Part shown: piece after piece, positions 1-11,100 of the stretch | How positions within the stretch are numbered: position 1 is the first letter of the stretch | Layout: every line of letters starts with the position of its first letter | Assembly: GCF_963576615.1 (NCBI RefSeq) | Contig: NC_088708.1 | Location: forward strand, 65,574,672 to 65,638,671 | Direction of reading: 5' to 3' | Source: Watersipora subatra | Taxonomy: Eukaryota > Bryozoa > Gymnolaemata > Cheilostomatida > Watersiporidae | DNA length: 64,000 bases | Made by a program: the position numbers and the translations under genes | Notes under the pieces: model-generated | What the model saw: only the letters and a program-made list of their open reading frames with translations | Told to the model about the DNA's origin: nothing | The model's database searches: none

Positions 1-336
1 AAAAGTTTTTGGTTAATTGAAAAGTGTGTGAACATCTTTAATTAAACATTTCTTAGGGCGACTACAATTTTGTCATAGTATGCTATTTCATAACTGTGGT
101 TTGCTAAATGTGCACAGACATAGGCTACCCTTGCCAGCCACCCTTCTCACCTTTTAAACAGCATTCTTTCATCTTTAATATGTACATATGAGCTTTCTGT
201 TTTATCATAAGATATAGGAAGATGCTCTGTTCGTAATTCTATGACTAAATATGATATTTACTGGCAGACGACTGGAAGGAAGTTTGAAACCATGAGCTGG
301 CCACAGCATCTCTGAATTTTAATAAATCTAAAGGAT
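1..336. other. Left flank, no gene seen
   Basis: AT-rich single-copy-looking DNA leading into the 27-bp minisatellite. I see no splice-bounded coding segment, transposon end or RNA gene here. Confidence 0.5.
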
Positions 337-339
337 ATG

Positions 340-3160
340 GACTGCCGTAAACGTGTAGTAGCAGTTAAGATGAGTAAATGTGTAGTAACAGTTAAGATGA
401 GTAAATGTGTACTAGCAGTTAAGATCAGTAAATGTGTAGTAGTAGTTAAGATCAGTAAATGTGTAGTAACAATTAAGATGAGTAAATGTGTAGTAGTAGT
501 TAAGATGAGTAAATGTGTAGTAACAGTTAAGATGAGTAAATGTGTAGTAGTAGTTAAGATCAGTAAATGTGTAGTAGTAGTTAAGATCAGTAAATGTGTA
601 GTAACAGTTAAGATGAGTAAATGTGTCGTAGTAGTTAAGATGAGTAAATGTGTAGTAGCAGTTAAGATGAGTAAATGTGTAGTAGTAGTTAAGATCAGTA
701 AATGTTTAGTAGTAGTTAAGATCAGTAAATGTGTAGTAACAGTTAAGATGAGTAAATGTGTAGTAGCAGTTAAGATGAGTAAATGTGTAGTAGTAGTTAA
801 GATCAGTAAATGTGTAGTAGCAGTTAAGATGAGTAAATGTGTCGTAGTAGTTAAGATGAGTAAATGTGTAGTAGCAGTTAAGATCAGTAAATGTGTAGTA
901 GTAGTTAAGATCAGTAAATGTGTAGTAACAATTAAGATGAGTAAATGTGTAGTAATAGTTAAGATGAGTAAATGTGTAGTAACAGTTAAGATGAGTAAAT
1001 GTGTAGTAGTAGTTAAGATCAGTAAATGTGTAGTAGTAGTTAAGATCAGTAAATGTGTAGTAACAGTTAAGATGAGTAAATGTGTCGTAGTAGTTAAGAT
1101 GAGTAAATGTGTAGTAGCAGTTAAGATGAGTAAATGTGTAGTAGTAGTTAAGATCAGTAAATGTTTAGTAGTAGTTAAGATCAGTAAATGTGTAGTAACA
1201 GTTAAGATGAGTAAATGTGTAGTAGCAGTTAAGATGAGTAAATGTGTAGTAGTAGTTAAGATGAGTAAATGTGTAGTAGCAGTTAAGATGAGTAAATGTG
1301 TAGTAGTAGTTAAGATCAGTAAATGTTTAGTAGGAGTTAAGATCAGTAAATGTGTAGTAACAGTTAAGATGAGTAAATGTGTAGTAGCAGTTAAGATGAT
1401 TAAATGTGTAGTAGTAGTTAAGATCAGTAAATGTGTAGTAACAGTTGAGATGAGTAAATGTGTAGTAGCAGTTAAGATGAGTAAATGTGTAGTAGTAGTT
1501 ACGATCAGTAAATGTGTAGTAACAGTTGAGATCAGTAAATGTGTAGTAGCAGTTAAGATGAGTAAATGTGTAGTAACAGTTAAGATGAGTAAATGTGTAG
1601 AAGCAGTTAAGATGAGTAAATGTGTAGTAGCAATTAAGATGAGTAAATGTGTAGTAGTAGTTAAGATCAGTAAATGTGTAGTAGCAATTAAGATGAGTAA
1701 ATGTGTAGTAGTAGTTAAGATCAGTAAATGTGTAGTAACAGTTAAGATCAGTAAATGTGTAGTATTAGTTAAGATCAGTAAATGTGTAGTAACAGTTAAG
1801 ATGAGTAATTGTGTAGTAACAGTTAAGATGAGTAAATGTGTAGAAGCAGTTAAGATCAGTAAATGTGTAGTAGTAGTTAAGATCAGTAAATGTGTAGTAG
1901 CAATTAAGATGAGTAAATGTGTAGTAGTAGTTAAGATCAGTAAATGTGTAGTAACAGTTAAGATCAGTAAATGTGTAGTATTAGTTAAGATCAGTAAATG
2001 TGTAGTAACAGTTAAGATGAGCAAATGTGTAGTAACAGTTAAGATGAGTAAATGTGTAGAAGCAGTTAAGATCAGTAAATGTGTAGTAGCAATTAAGATG
2101 AGTAAATGTGTAGTAGTAGTTAAGATGAGTAAATGTGTAGTAGTAGTTAAGATGAGTAAATGTGTAGTAACAGTTAAGATGAGTAAATGTGTAGTAGTAG
2201 TTAAGATGAGTAAATGTGTAGTAACAGTTAAGATGAGTAAATGTGTAGTAACAGTTAAGATCAGTAAATGTGTAGTAACAATTAAGATGAGTAAATGTGT
2301 AGTAGTAGTTAAGATGAGTAAATGTGTAGTAGTAGTTAAGATCAGTAAATGTGTAGTAACAATTAAGATGAGTAAATGTGTAGTAGTAGTTAAGATGAGT
2401 AAATGTGTAGTAGCAGTTAAGATCAGTAAATGTGTAGTAACAGTTAAGATCAGTAAATGTGTAGTAACAGTTAAGATCAGTAAATGTGTAGTAACAATTA
2501 AGATGAGTAAATGTGTAGTAGTAGTTAAGATGAGTAAATGTGTAGTAGTAGTTAAGATGAGTAAATGTGTAGTAGCAGTTAAGATGAGTAAATGTGTAGT
2601 AGTAGTTAAGATGAGTAAACGTGTAGTAGCAGTTAAGCTGAGTAAATGTGTAGTAGTAGTTAAGATGAGTAAATGTGTAGTAGCAGTTAAGATGAGTAAA
2701 TGTGTAGTAGCAGTTAAGATCAGTAAATGTGTAGTAGTAGTTAAGATCAGTTAATGTGTAGTAGCAGTTAAGATGAGTAAATGTGTAGTAGTAGTTAAGA
2801 TGAGTAAATGTGTAGTAACAGTTAAGATCAGTAAATGTGTAGTAACAGTTAAGATCAGTAAATGTGTAGTAACAATTAAGATGAGTAAATGTGTAGTAGT
2901 AGTTAAGATGAGTAAATGTGTAGTAGTAGTTAAGATGAGTAAATGTGTAGTAGCGGTTAAGATGAGTAAATGTGTAGTAGTAGTTAAGATCAGTAAATGT
3001 GTAGTAACAATTAAGATGAGTAAATGTGTAGTAGTAGTTAAGATGAGTAAATGTGTAGTAACAGTTAAGATGAGTAAATGTGTAGTAGTAGTAGTTAAGA
3101 TGAGTAAATGTGTAGTAGTAGTTAAGATCAGTAAATGTGTAGTAACAGTTAAGATCAGTT
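340..3160. repeat. 27-bp minisatellite, about 104 copies
   Basis: The unit is AGTAAATGTGTAGTAGTAGT followed by TAAGATG or TAAGATC, 27 bp. Units differ at a few recurring positions (GTAGTAGTA/GTAACA/GTAGCA and ATG/ATC). Because 27 is a multiple of three, the array is open on the plus strand for 805 codons (337-2754) and again for 129 codons (2773-3162), reading a nine-residue MSKCVVVVK motif; it is also open on the minus strand for 588 codons. Openness on both strands, with one point change creating the stop near 2754, argues for a satellite rather than a gene. Rare variants (TGTGTCGTA near 624 and 1084; TGTTTAGTA near 703 and 1162) recur about 459 bp apart, which is 17 units, so part of the array grew by copying 17-unit blocks. 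One unit near 3090 is 30 bp long. Confidence 0.95.
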
Positions 3161-3349
3161 AAATAGTCTCAGAAGAATCTTGCTGATTGTATGTAGTGCT
3201 ATATTTAACTTGGGCTAGAAGAACATCAGTGGCAGTTACCAATTTCAGGAAATAGCATTCAGTGGGTGAAGTCAAATTGGTACAGAGTATTTAGGGAGTA
3301 ATACGCTGTGTCTTGTTAACACCAGCTTCCTATCTATAGTTTTGGTGTA

Positions 3350-3779
3350 AAAGATGAATGTTCGCAAAATTTCAGTAGATTTTTTCAGAATGTACCAGTA
3401 TTTGTCTATCATTTGCATTTTGTTATGTTTTTGGTGATCTGACTGCCAGAGTGTTTCAAGATTAAAATTGACAAAACTTTATCTCGGTTAAAACGCTCAG
3501 CGAAAGCGGGATTATGACATCTTTAGTTGTAAAGAGCCCGAGAGAATAGAGACGTGTAGCGTTGTAACTTGAATTAATTAGCCTATTGCAATGATGGCAA
3601 TTAGTTACTTCATTCTGCACGCACATGTATTTTTCTTCCGATCATTTTAACTGCGATCAAGTTTCGTCGAATTTCAACATTAATGACAATTGATAAAAAA
3701 TGATGCAATGATTGCAAATGATAAAAAATACCAATATTTTCTGATAAAATCTACTAAGATTTTGTGTAATTTCATCTTT
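3350..3779. mobile_element. Non-autonomous inverted-repeat element (MITE), family A copy 1
   Basis: The two ends are imperfect inverted repeats: the left end reads AAAGATGAATGTTCGCAAAA and the reverse complement of the right end reads AAAGATGAAATTACACAAAA, with pairing continuing well inward (AGTAGATTTT..TCAGAA, and TTTCAAGATTAAAATTGACA against its partner). No transposase frame is present. A second copy lies at about 54890-55317. I could not identify a clear target duplication, so the ends are approximate and the superfamily is open. The rest of the 3163-4015 stretch shows nothing I recognise. Confidence 0.7.
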
Positions 3780-4015
3780 GTCTGTCTGTATAAGCTGTTA
3801 TGTCATACTCGTATATAAATGTTAAAATCTTTATTAGTGATGCAGTAGGTTAAACATGTATTTTATACGTAGGCTTGTACACTGGTCAGGCTAGCCAGTA
3901 GGGATATTTCTGCGCTTTGTCATGCAGCCATTATCAGCGTACCGTCGGCGCACTGCTAGCTTGTCCCATTGTTGAAAAGTGACTGATAGAGGGAGAGTGT
4001 TGGCTAAGAGATAGA

Positions 4016-4436
4016 ATGCTCAGCAGGCTCCTTGGTTCTATCAAAATTACTGATACTAAGCCAGGCATCAAAAAGAAGTCTCCTTGGACCGATGCTCATA
4101 ACAAGACATCTCTACTTGATGGAACCAACGAGACAGTAGCCACAAAAACATCAGCGAATGCTGCCACCAATAAATTCTCTACACCGTCGGCTGGCAGCGA
4201 TTTAACTACTCAATCAGTCAAAGCTGACTCTAGCAGCAAGTGCAAGTTACTGACTTCTTTGGAAAGCAGCCAGGTCAAGAATCAGGATGTTCTGAAGACT
4301 CAGGATAGTGTGCATTCTACATCGCGTACTAGGAAAGCGTGCCGAAACCCCAATCCTAGTCTGGATAGCATGAGTTCTGACAATACCAATACAAATGGCG
4401 CTGCTAGAGGGGTGTGTGGCAAGGGTGGCTATGGCT
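4016..4436 (+). CDS. Candidate 5' coding exon, unrecognised, possibly N-terminal part of the MYSM1-like gene
   Basis: An ATG at 4016 opens a 147-codon frame rich in Ser, Thr, Asn and Lys, low in hydrophobic residues and without a domain I recognise. A good donor (GGG|GTGTGT) after codon 140 would end the exon at about 4436. A pyrimidine-rich acceptor at 4498 starts a stretch that continues in the same phase (Asp-Lys-Asp-Arg-Arg..), and another acceptor near 4581 offers a further segment before the confident exon at 5151. The strand, spacing and low-complexity composition fit a disordered N-terminal region of the gene that follows. The joins between 4436 and 5151 are weak, however, and this could be a separate small gene or chance. 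Some frames in 4520-4720 also look coding-like but conflict with each other. Confidence 0.35.
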
Positions 4437-5150
4437 ATATTTTTATACCTGCATGGTGATGCCTTCGCGTGTGACAATTAAATTTTGTTTTCGGTAGGAT
4501 AAGGATCGAAGGTTGCACCATGTTGGTACCTATTCTTATGCGTTTCATCGGTGTGATGTTTTGTTGTTTTATTAGCACAGGCTGTCTACCAGAGAATGGC
4601 GATGAGTGGATCATCTACTACAGAGAGGTCTGCATCACTGGAGCAGACGCCTATCAATTCTCACGTAACTTATTCTATCTTCCTACGCAGGCTCGCCTCA
4701 GCAGGCTGAACCTTTAGTGGTAGCAATAAGTGGGGCGTAGGTGCTGAAGAATTGGATGTATTTGATATCTCTTTTATGTATTTATAAAGAACTTTGTGTT
4801 GTAGCACGGCACTTGGTCTGAATTGTTCTAAGTCAACTGAGTTTAGAATTTAATGTTTTATAATAGAAACTTGCAATAAATGCAAAGGTAAATACAGATC
4901 TGGCACCGTCACTAATTTACGGTATCTTTGTAAGTTTTGAATCTTTAAATGTAGTGAAACATCCTTTTTGACTTTTCTCGTGTTCACTTTCACAGCTTAT
5001 TGCCTGTCATCATTTGATTTGCGATACTTTCATACAGTCCTTAATAATCATCAACTGGCACCTTTCTTATTTGGCACATGCGGTTGTTGTCCTCGACTTG
5101 ATGGAAAACTAAGGTGTGAAATGCTTCAACGCTCTAGGTGTCTGTTGCAG

Positions 5151-8100
5151 AGGCCGAGGAAACGGAAGACCACAGCAAAGTATATTGGCGGCACCACATA
5201 TGAGGTGAGTTTCGTGGTTCTACTGAGTATTATATACAACGCTGTAGAATTTCATATTCTAATTAGTTAATAGAATAAAGTTGAGTGATGCAGATATTAA
5301 GAGATATGTTGAGATTTGCCCTTGCGTACAGATTGCTAGATTCTGAATAGTGTGACAGGTCAGATATATGGGCTTTTGGTGAAGCTTTACATTTAACTTG
5401 AGCTGACAGATTATAACATGAGTTGACATTGCTTGGCGGGTTGCCAGGTTGTGACACCTCGCTCAAAATGTCGTATTAGGTAGCTGCAGAAGCTCTACCG
5501 GTTGCTGGCGCAGTCGTCCATTAGCTGTGTGCATTTTTTCCTAATATTATGAAGACTGTTATTTACTGCTTGTAGCATGGCTCTGATGAGGAGATCCCTG
5601 CCCCACCTGTAAAAACATCTCGGACTAGTACTTCTAAAGGTACAACTCTAGACAGCTTCGCCCTGATGGCATGCGCTGAGTTCGCCAAGTTTGAGATGGT
5701 GAGTTTTGAATTCGGCGTCTGAGACTATCGTATATAAGCCATAAGCGCGACAAACCTTTTTAGACTGGAGGTGGGATGCTGTATTTATGAGTGATACAGA
5801 AGTCTTTCTATACTGAGTCACTAATTAGACACTAAACAAATAATATCTATGGATGCAGTGCCTTTGATGCCTCTGATTTGTCAAGATAGTTCATTTGCTT
5901 CTCCAGTGTAGCACCAACCTTGATTCTATTATCTTAAATGATATCATATGCATTTACATGCAGTCTATTAAACCTAAGGCTCACATCTTAAATAAACATG
6001 TGTATAAACGCTTGTAAAAAGATTGTATTTTAAGCAGGGATTTCCATTTCAGTAACCTGTTATGCGGGATAAGTGATATCGGTTTATCTCGTACTGCTGT
6101 CTAGGCTTTTATAGGTCGAGTATTGTCCCTGCGCGCTCTACGAACAGAGTGATTCAGCGAGCCAACCCCTTGTTAGTCACTGCTAGTACTAGTATCTATG
6201 TCTCTTTGCTGAGGTAAAAGCTGAAAGACTATTTTATGTGGTAGAGTAATGTTCAGCTCTTGAAGTCGTGACACTGCTGCCCTTGCTACAGCTTATAAAT
6301 GCAAAACGCTGTTTTTCGTACCAAGAAGTTTACTGCTCTTTGAATTGTGAAACTCTCCCGTATCATACTTTATGTTATTGTTATTACTATTCTTTTAAAT
6401 ATCTACTGTTTGACATTAAGTGCTTAGTTTATTGTAAATGTTATGCGATTGAATTTGAAAATTTTAATGCTAAGATGATACAGTGATGATAGCAAGATGC
6501 GTGGTGATAACGTGTTGGTGTTTTGCTTGATGTTCATGAATATTTGTCATCTCATGAACATTTTACCAAGTTAAAGTTTTTTATAGGATGAAACGCAGAA
6601 CAGCTTAATGTCAGAAGAAATCATATATTTCAATCCGCATGCCCTACTGTATAATGCGTATAATTTATAATATACACGATAGCCTTCAACTCCAGGGGCA
6701 GCCTAGACTTGTGTTAAATCACAGTCTTACGGCTAGTGTCACTCTGTAAAGACGTTTCTGTCCTCAAGCTATGAGCGCATTTTACTCCAGCTGCAACACT
6801 TGTGTCACTATTATCTCTTATCTTTAAGTGTTGTTGCTGTCTGATTAATGGCAACACTCGCATATATCTGTATGTCTAGGTGTGCCCTTATCAAGTAGTA
6901 TTGGAGTCAGCAGCAGCTGCTATCATGGACATACATGCACACCTCTGTAAGACGGAGGTGATTGGCTTGCTCGGTGGAAGGTATAGCTGTGAGCAGGATA
7001 CATTGACTGTGGTTAGAGCTGAGCCTTGCTGGTCCAAGAGCACTTCTCTTCACTGCGACATGGACCCAGGTAATACCGATGCGCGGTAACAGCGATATGC
7101 TCATATGATTCTGATGTGTTCCAGGCTGTAGTGTGCTACGGTTGGTTTTATTGCAGTGTCGCAGACTCAGGCTGGTGAAATTATCAGACAGGCAGGTTTG
7201 CAGGTGATAGGCTGGTACCACTCCCACCCCACTTTTGTTGCCAACCCTTCTCAACAGGGTGAGTCCTGCATGCGTCCCTCGCTACTCACCTTAAATTTAA
7301 TATACGAGGGGCGATCGTAAAGTTCCAGGAATTGTTTCAGTACACAAAAGCCGTTAATCGTAATTACCTAATTTAAACTGTCCCCTTCAAAGTAATCGCC
7401 TGAGCTTGCTATGCACTTGTCCCATTTGTGTTTCCACTGATCCATGCAATGCTGGAAATCACTTTCCGTGAGGCTTCGGAGTTGTCTCGTCACATTTTCT
7501 TGAATAGTTGGTATGTCGTCAAATCTTTCACCTTTCATTGTCAATTTGATTTTGGGGAATAGGTAGAAGTCACATGGTGCTAAATCAGGTGAATAAGGGG
7601 GATGGTTAAGCACAGTCGCCTTATTTTTTGCCAAATACTGACGTACCATCAATGAGGTAGGAGCCGGAGCATTGTCATGGTGTAGGTACCAGTCACCTGA
7701 GAGCCACAAATCTCGACGTTTCCTTCTGATACTGTCTCTAAGTCTTATCAGAATGTGTTTGTACACATGCTGATTCACAGTTTGACCATGTGGCAGAAAT
7801 TCAGAGTGTGCCACACCTCTAATGTCGAAAAATGTTATCAGCAGCATTTTTACATTTGAGCGAGACATTCTAGCTTTTTTAGGCCTAGGAGAGCCAGGGG
7901 ATTTCCATTGAGAACTTTGTGATTTGGTCTCTGGGTCATATCCATAGAGCCAACTTTCATCCCCAGTCACAACTTTTGAAATAAAGTCAGGATCTTGTGT
8001 TAAAGCATCTTTTAGTTCAATACAACAGCTAACTCTTTTTTCTTTTTGTCGTCAGTGAGCAGTTTGGTTACCATCTTTGCAGAGATCCTTCTCATGCCTA

Positions 8101-11100
8101 AATCTTCAGTGAGAATAAGATGACATGTACCATAAGAAAGCCCACTTTCTGCTGATATTTCTCGTATAGTCAATCGCCTATCTCCCATCACCTGCTGCCT
8201 CACAAGGTCTGTGGCAGTTGTGGTCCTTGAAGTTGCCGGTCTGCCCATGCGGTCATCATCTTTAGTACTTGTTCTTCCCTCTCTAAATCTTTTGTGCCAT
8301 TCATAACAGGCTGTTTTTTTAAGGGTAGAGTCTCCATAAGCTGTCCGTAACATTTGGAGTGTCTCAGCACCGGACTTTTCAAGTTTTACACAAAATTTTA
8401 CACAAACGCGTTGCTCTTCTACTTCATTCATTTTCGAAAAATTCGACGAACAATAAAAAGTGACCTTGACATTGCCTACTATAACTTCATTGCGGGTGCT
8501 CGGACAAGCGTAAAACTTTGGCTATGGGGAAATCCCGTGCTGCTTAGCAACATGGAACAATCAAAACAACTGCACAAGGTCTTATATTTGACTAGGAAAA
8601 CGATTCCGGGAACTTTATGATCACCCCTCGTATATTTTGTTACTTCTTGCATTCACGGTTTTTCGAGCTACAAAAGTTATTGAACAAAGAAATGAATTGT
8701 CTGTAAGTTCGTAACAACAATAGGTCATCATAAAGATTATGATTGAACATAGTTCTATGGGGTCACACTTGGTGGGAACTGCTAGTTTATGGGTTGACTG
8801 TCTGGTGTCTGCAGCTTAAGATAGACTAGATTATACTTGATAATAGATGAGTGTATACTTGATAATAAATGAGTACATACTTGATAATAGATGAGTATGT
8901 ACTTGATAATAGATAAGTATGTACTTGATAATAGATGAGTATATACTTGATAATAGATTAGTGTATACTTGATAATAGATGAGTATATACTTGATAATAG
9001 ATGAGTGTATACTTGATAATAGATAAGTATTTACTTGATAATAGATGAGTGTATACTTGATAATAGATGAGTATGTACTTGATAATAGATGAGTATATAC
9101 TAGATAATAGATGAGTGTTTACTTGATAATAGATGAGTATATACTTGATAATAGATTAGTGTATACTTGATAATAGATGAGTATATACTTGATAATAGAT
9201 GAGTGTATACTTGATAATAGATGAGTGTATACTTGATAATAGATGAGCGTATACTTGATAATAAATGAATACATACTTGATAATAGATGAGTATGTACTT
9301 GATAATAGATAAGTATGTACTTGATAATAGATGAGTATATACTTGATAATAGATTAGTGTATACTTGATAATAGATGAGTATATACTTGATAATAGATGA
9401 GTGTATACTTGATAATAGATGAGTGTATACTTGATAATAGATGAGCGTATACTTGATAATAGATTAGTATATACTTGATAATAGATGAGTATATACTTGA
9501 TAATAGATGAGTATGTACTTGATAATAGATAAGTATGTACTTGATAATAGATGAGTATATACTTGATAATAGATTAGTGTATACTTGATAATAGATGAGT
9601 ATATACTTGATAATAGATGAGTGTATACTTGATAATAGATGAGTGTATACTTGATAATAGATGAGCGTATACTTGATAATAGATTAGTATATACTTGATA
9701 ATAGATGAGTATATACTTGATAATAGATGAGTGTATACTTGATAATAGATAAGTATTTACTTGATAATAGATGAGTGTATACTTGATAATAGATGAGTAT
9801 GTACTTGATAATAGATGAGTATATACTAGATAATAGATGAGTGTATACTTGATAATAGATGAGTATATACTTGATAATAGATGAGTGTATACTTGATAAT
9901 AGATGAGTATATACTTGATAATAGATGAGTGTATACTTGATAATAGATGAGTATATACTTGATAATAGATGAGTATATACTTGATAATAGATGAGTATAT
10001 ACTTGATAATAAATGAGTATATACTTGATAATAGATGAGTATATACTAGATAATAGATGAGTATATACTTGATAATAGATGAGTGTATACTTGATAATAG
10101 ATGAGTATATACTTGATAATAGATTAGTATGTACTTGATAATAGATTAGTATATACTTGATAATAGATTAGTATATACTTGATAATAGATGAGTGTATAC
10201 TTGATAATAGATGAGTATATACTTGATAATAGATGAGTATATACTTGATAATAGATGAGTGTATAAATTATAATAAATTATTGGGAATAGTTTTATTACA
10301 GATATTGAGTCCCAAGGAACTTTTCAAAAATGGTTTTCACAAGGAGGTGATCATTTTCTCGGAGTGATACTGAGTCCATACAATAGAGCAAGCAAGTCCG
10401 TCAACTCAGAGATACGTTGTTTTACCACAGCCATTCCACCTCCCAACCACACCCTTAGCCACAGCTCATCTAGTAAGATCTTAGCGAGTGCTAGATTTAA
10501 TTTGATTGCTACACCGTCGTGGCGCTCTTGAAATTGTGTCAGATACTCAGCTATTTCAATTACACAGCTATGTCAGGTGCACAGCTTAGTTTTTTCAGAC
10601 TTGTGTGTTTGTGAAGGCCTGACTGCAAACACCTATGAAATACATAACGAAACAGCGCCTTCCATATCTGCCGTTATTACACGCGCAAGTGCTACTAAAT
10701 AGATTGACCAGTGTAATATATGGAGAATGTTATGTTTTTACTTAGCCAATGTGTTGTTAATGGTTAATTTGACAGTGTATAGCCACTACTCGCCACAGTT
10801 GTGTCGGTCAAAGAGAGGTGTTGGTCTTGTAATGGAGTTCATCAAACTCAGCTTGATGAACTCCATGACACGACTAACATATACTGCTCCTCAAACTCAG
10901 TTCGCTGAGCAGTATGCAATGTATGAATTTGTCTCACACTCGTTTTGATACTCTCTCTGAGCCACAAAGTGTCATCAGTGTCAACAGTTTTATCATTAGT
11001 GTATGAATATAATGTGTACTCGCTAATCTTGCTGCTTTCAGGGCTTCCTTTCAAGTTTGACTACAAGGTGCAGACATCTGATGACCACAATGAACTTGTA

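Noticed and set aside
337-3162. 805-codon and 588-codon open frames over the 27-bp array, as a repeat-protein gene
   Set aside because: Both strands are open because the unit length is a multiple of three. There is no start or splice context and a single point change already stops the plus frame.
7060-7254. Minus-strand 115-codon frame at 6907-7254
   Set aside because: It is the antisense shadow of the MYSM1 MPN-domain exons.
8820-10265. CRISPR-like array
   Set aside because: Direct 22-bp units run head to tail with no unique spacers, and the context is an animal intron.
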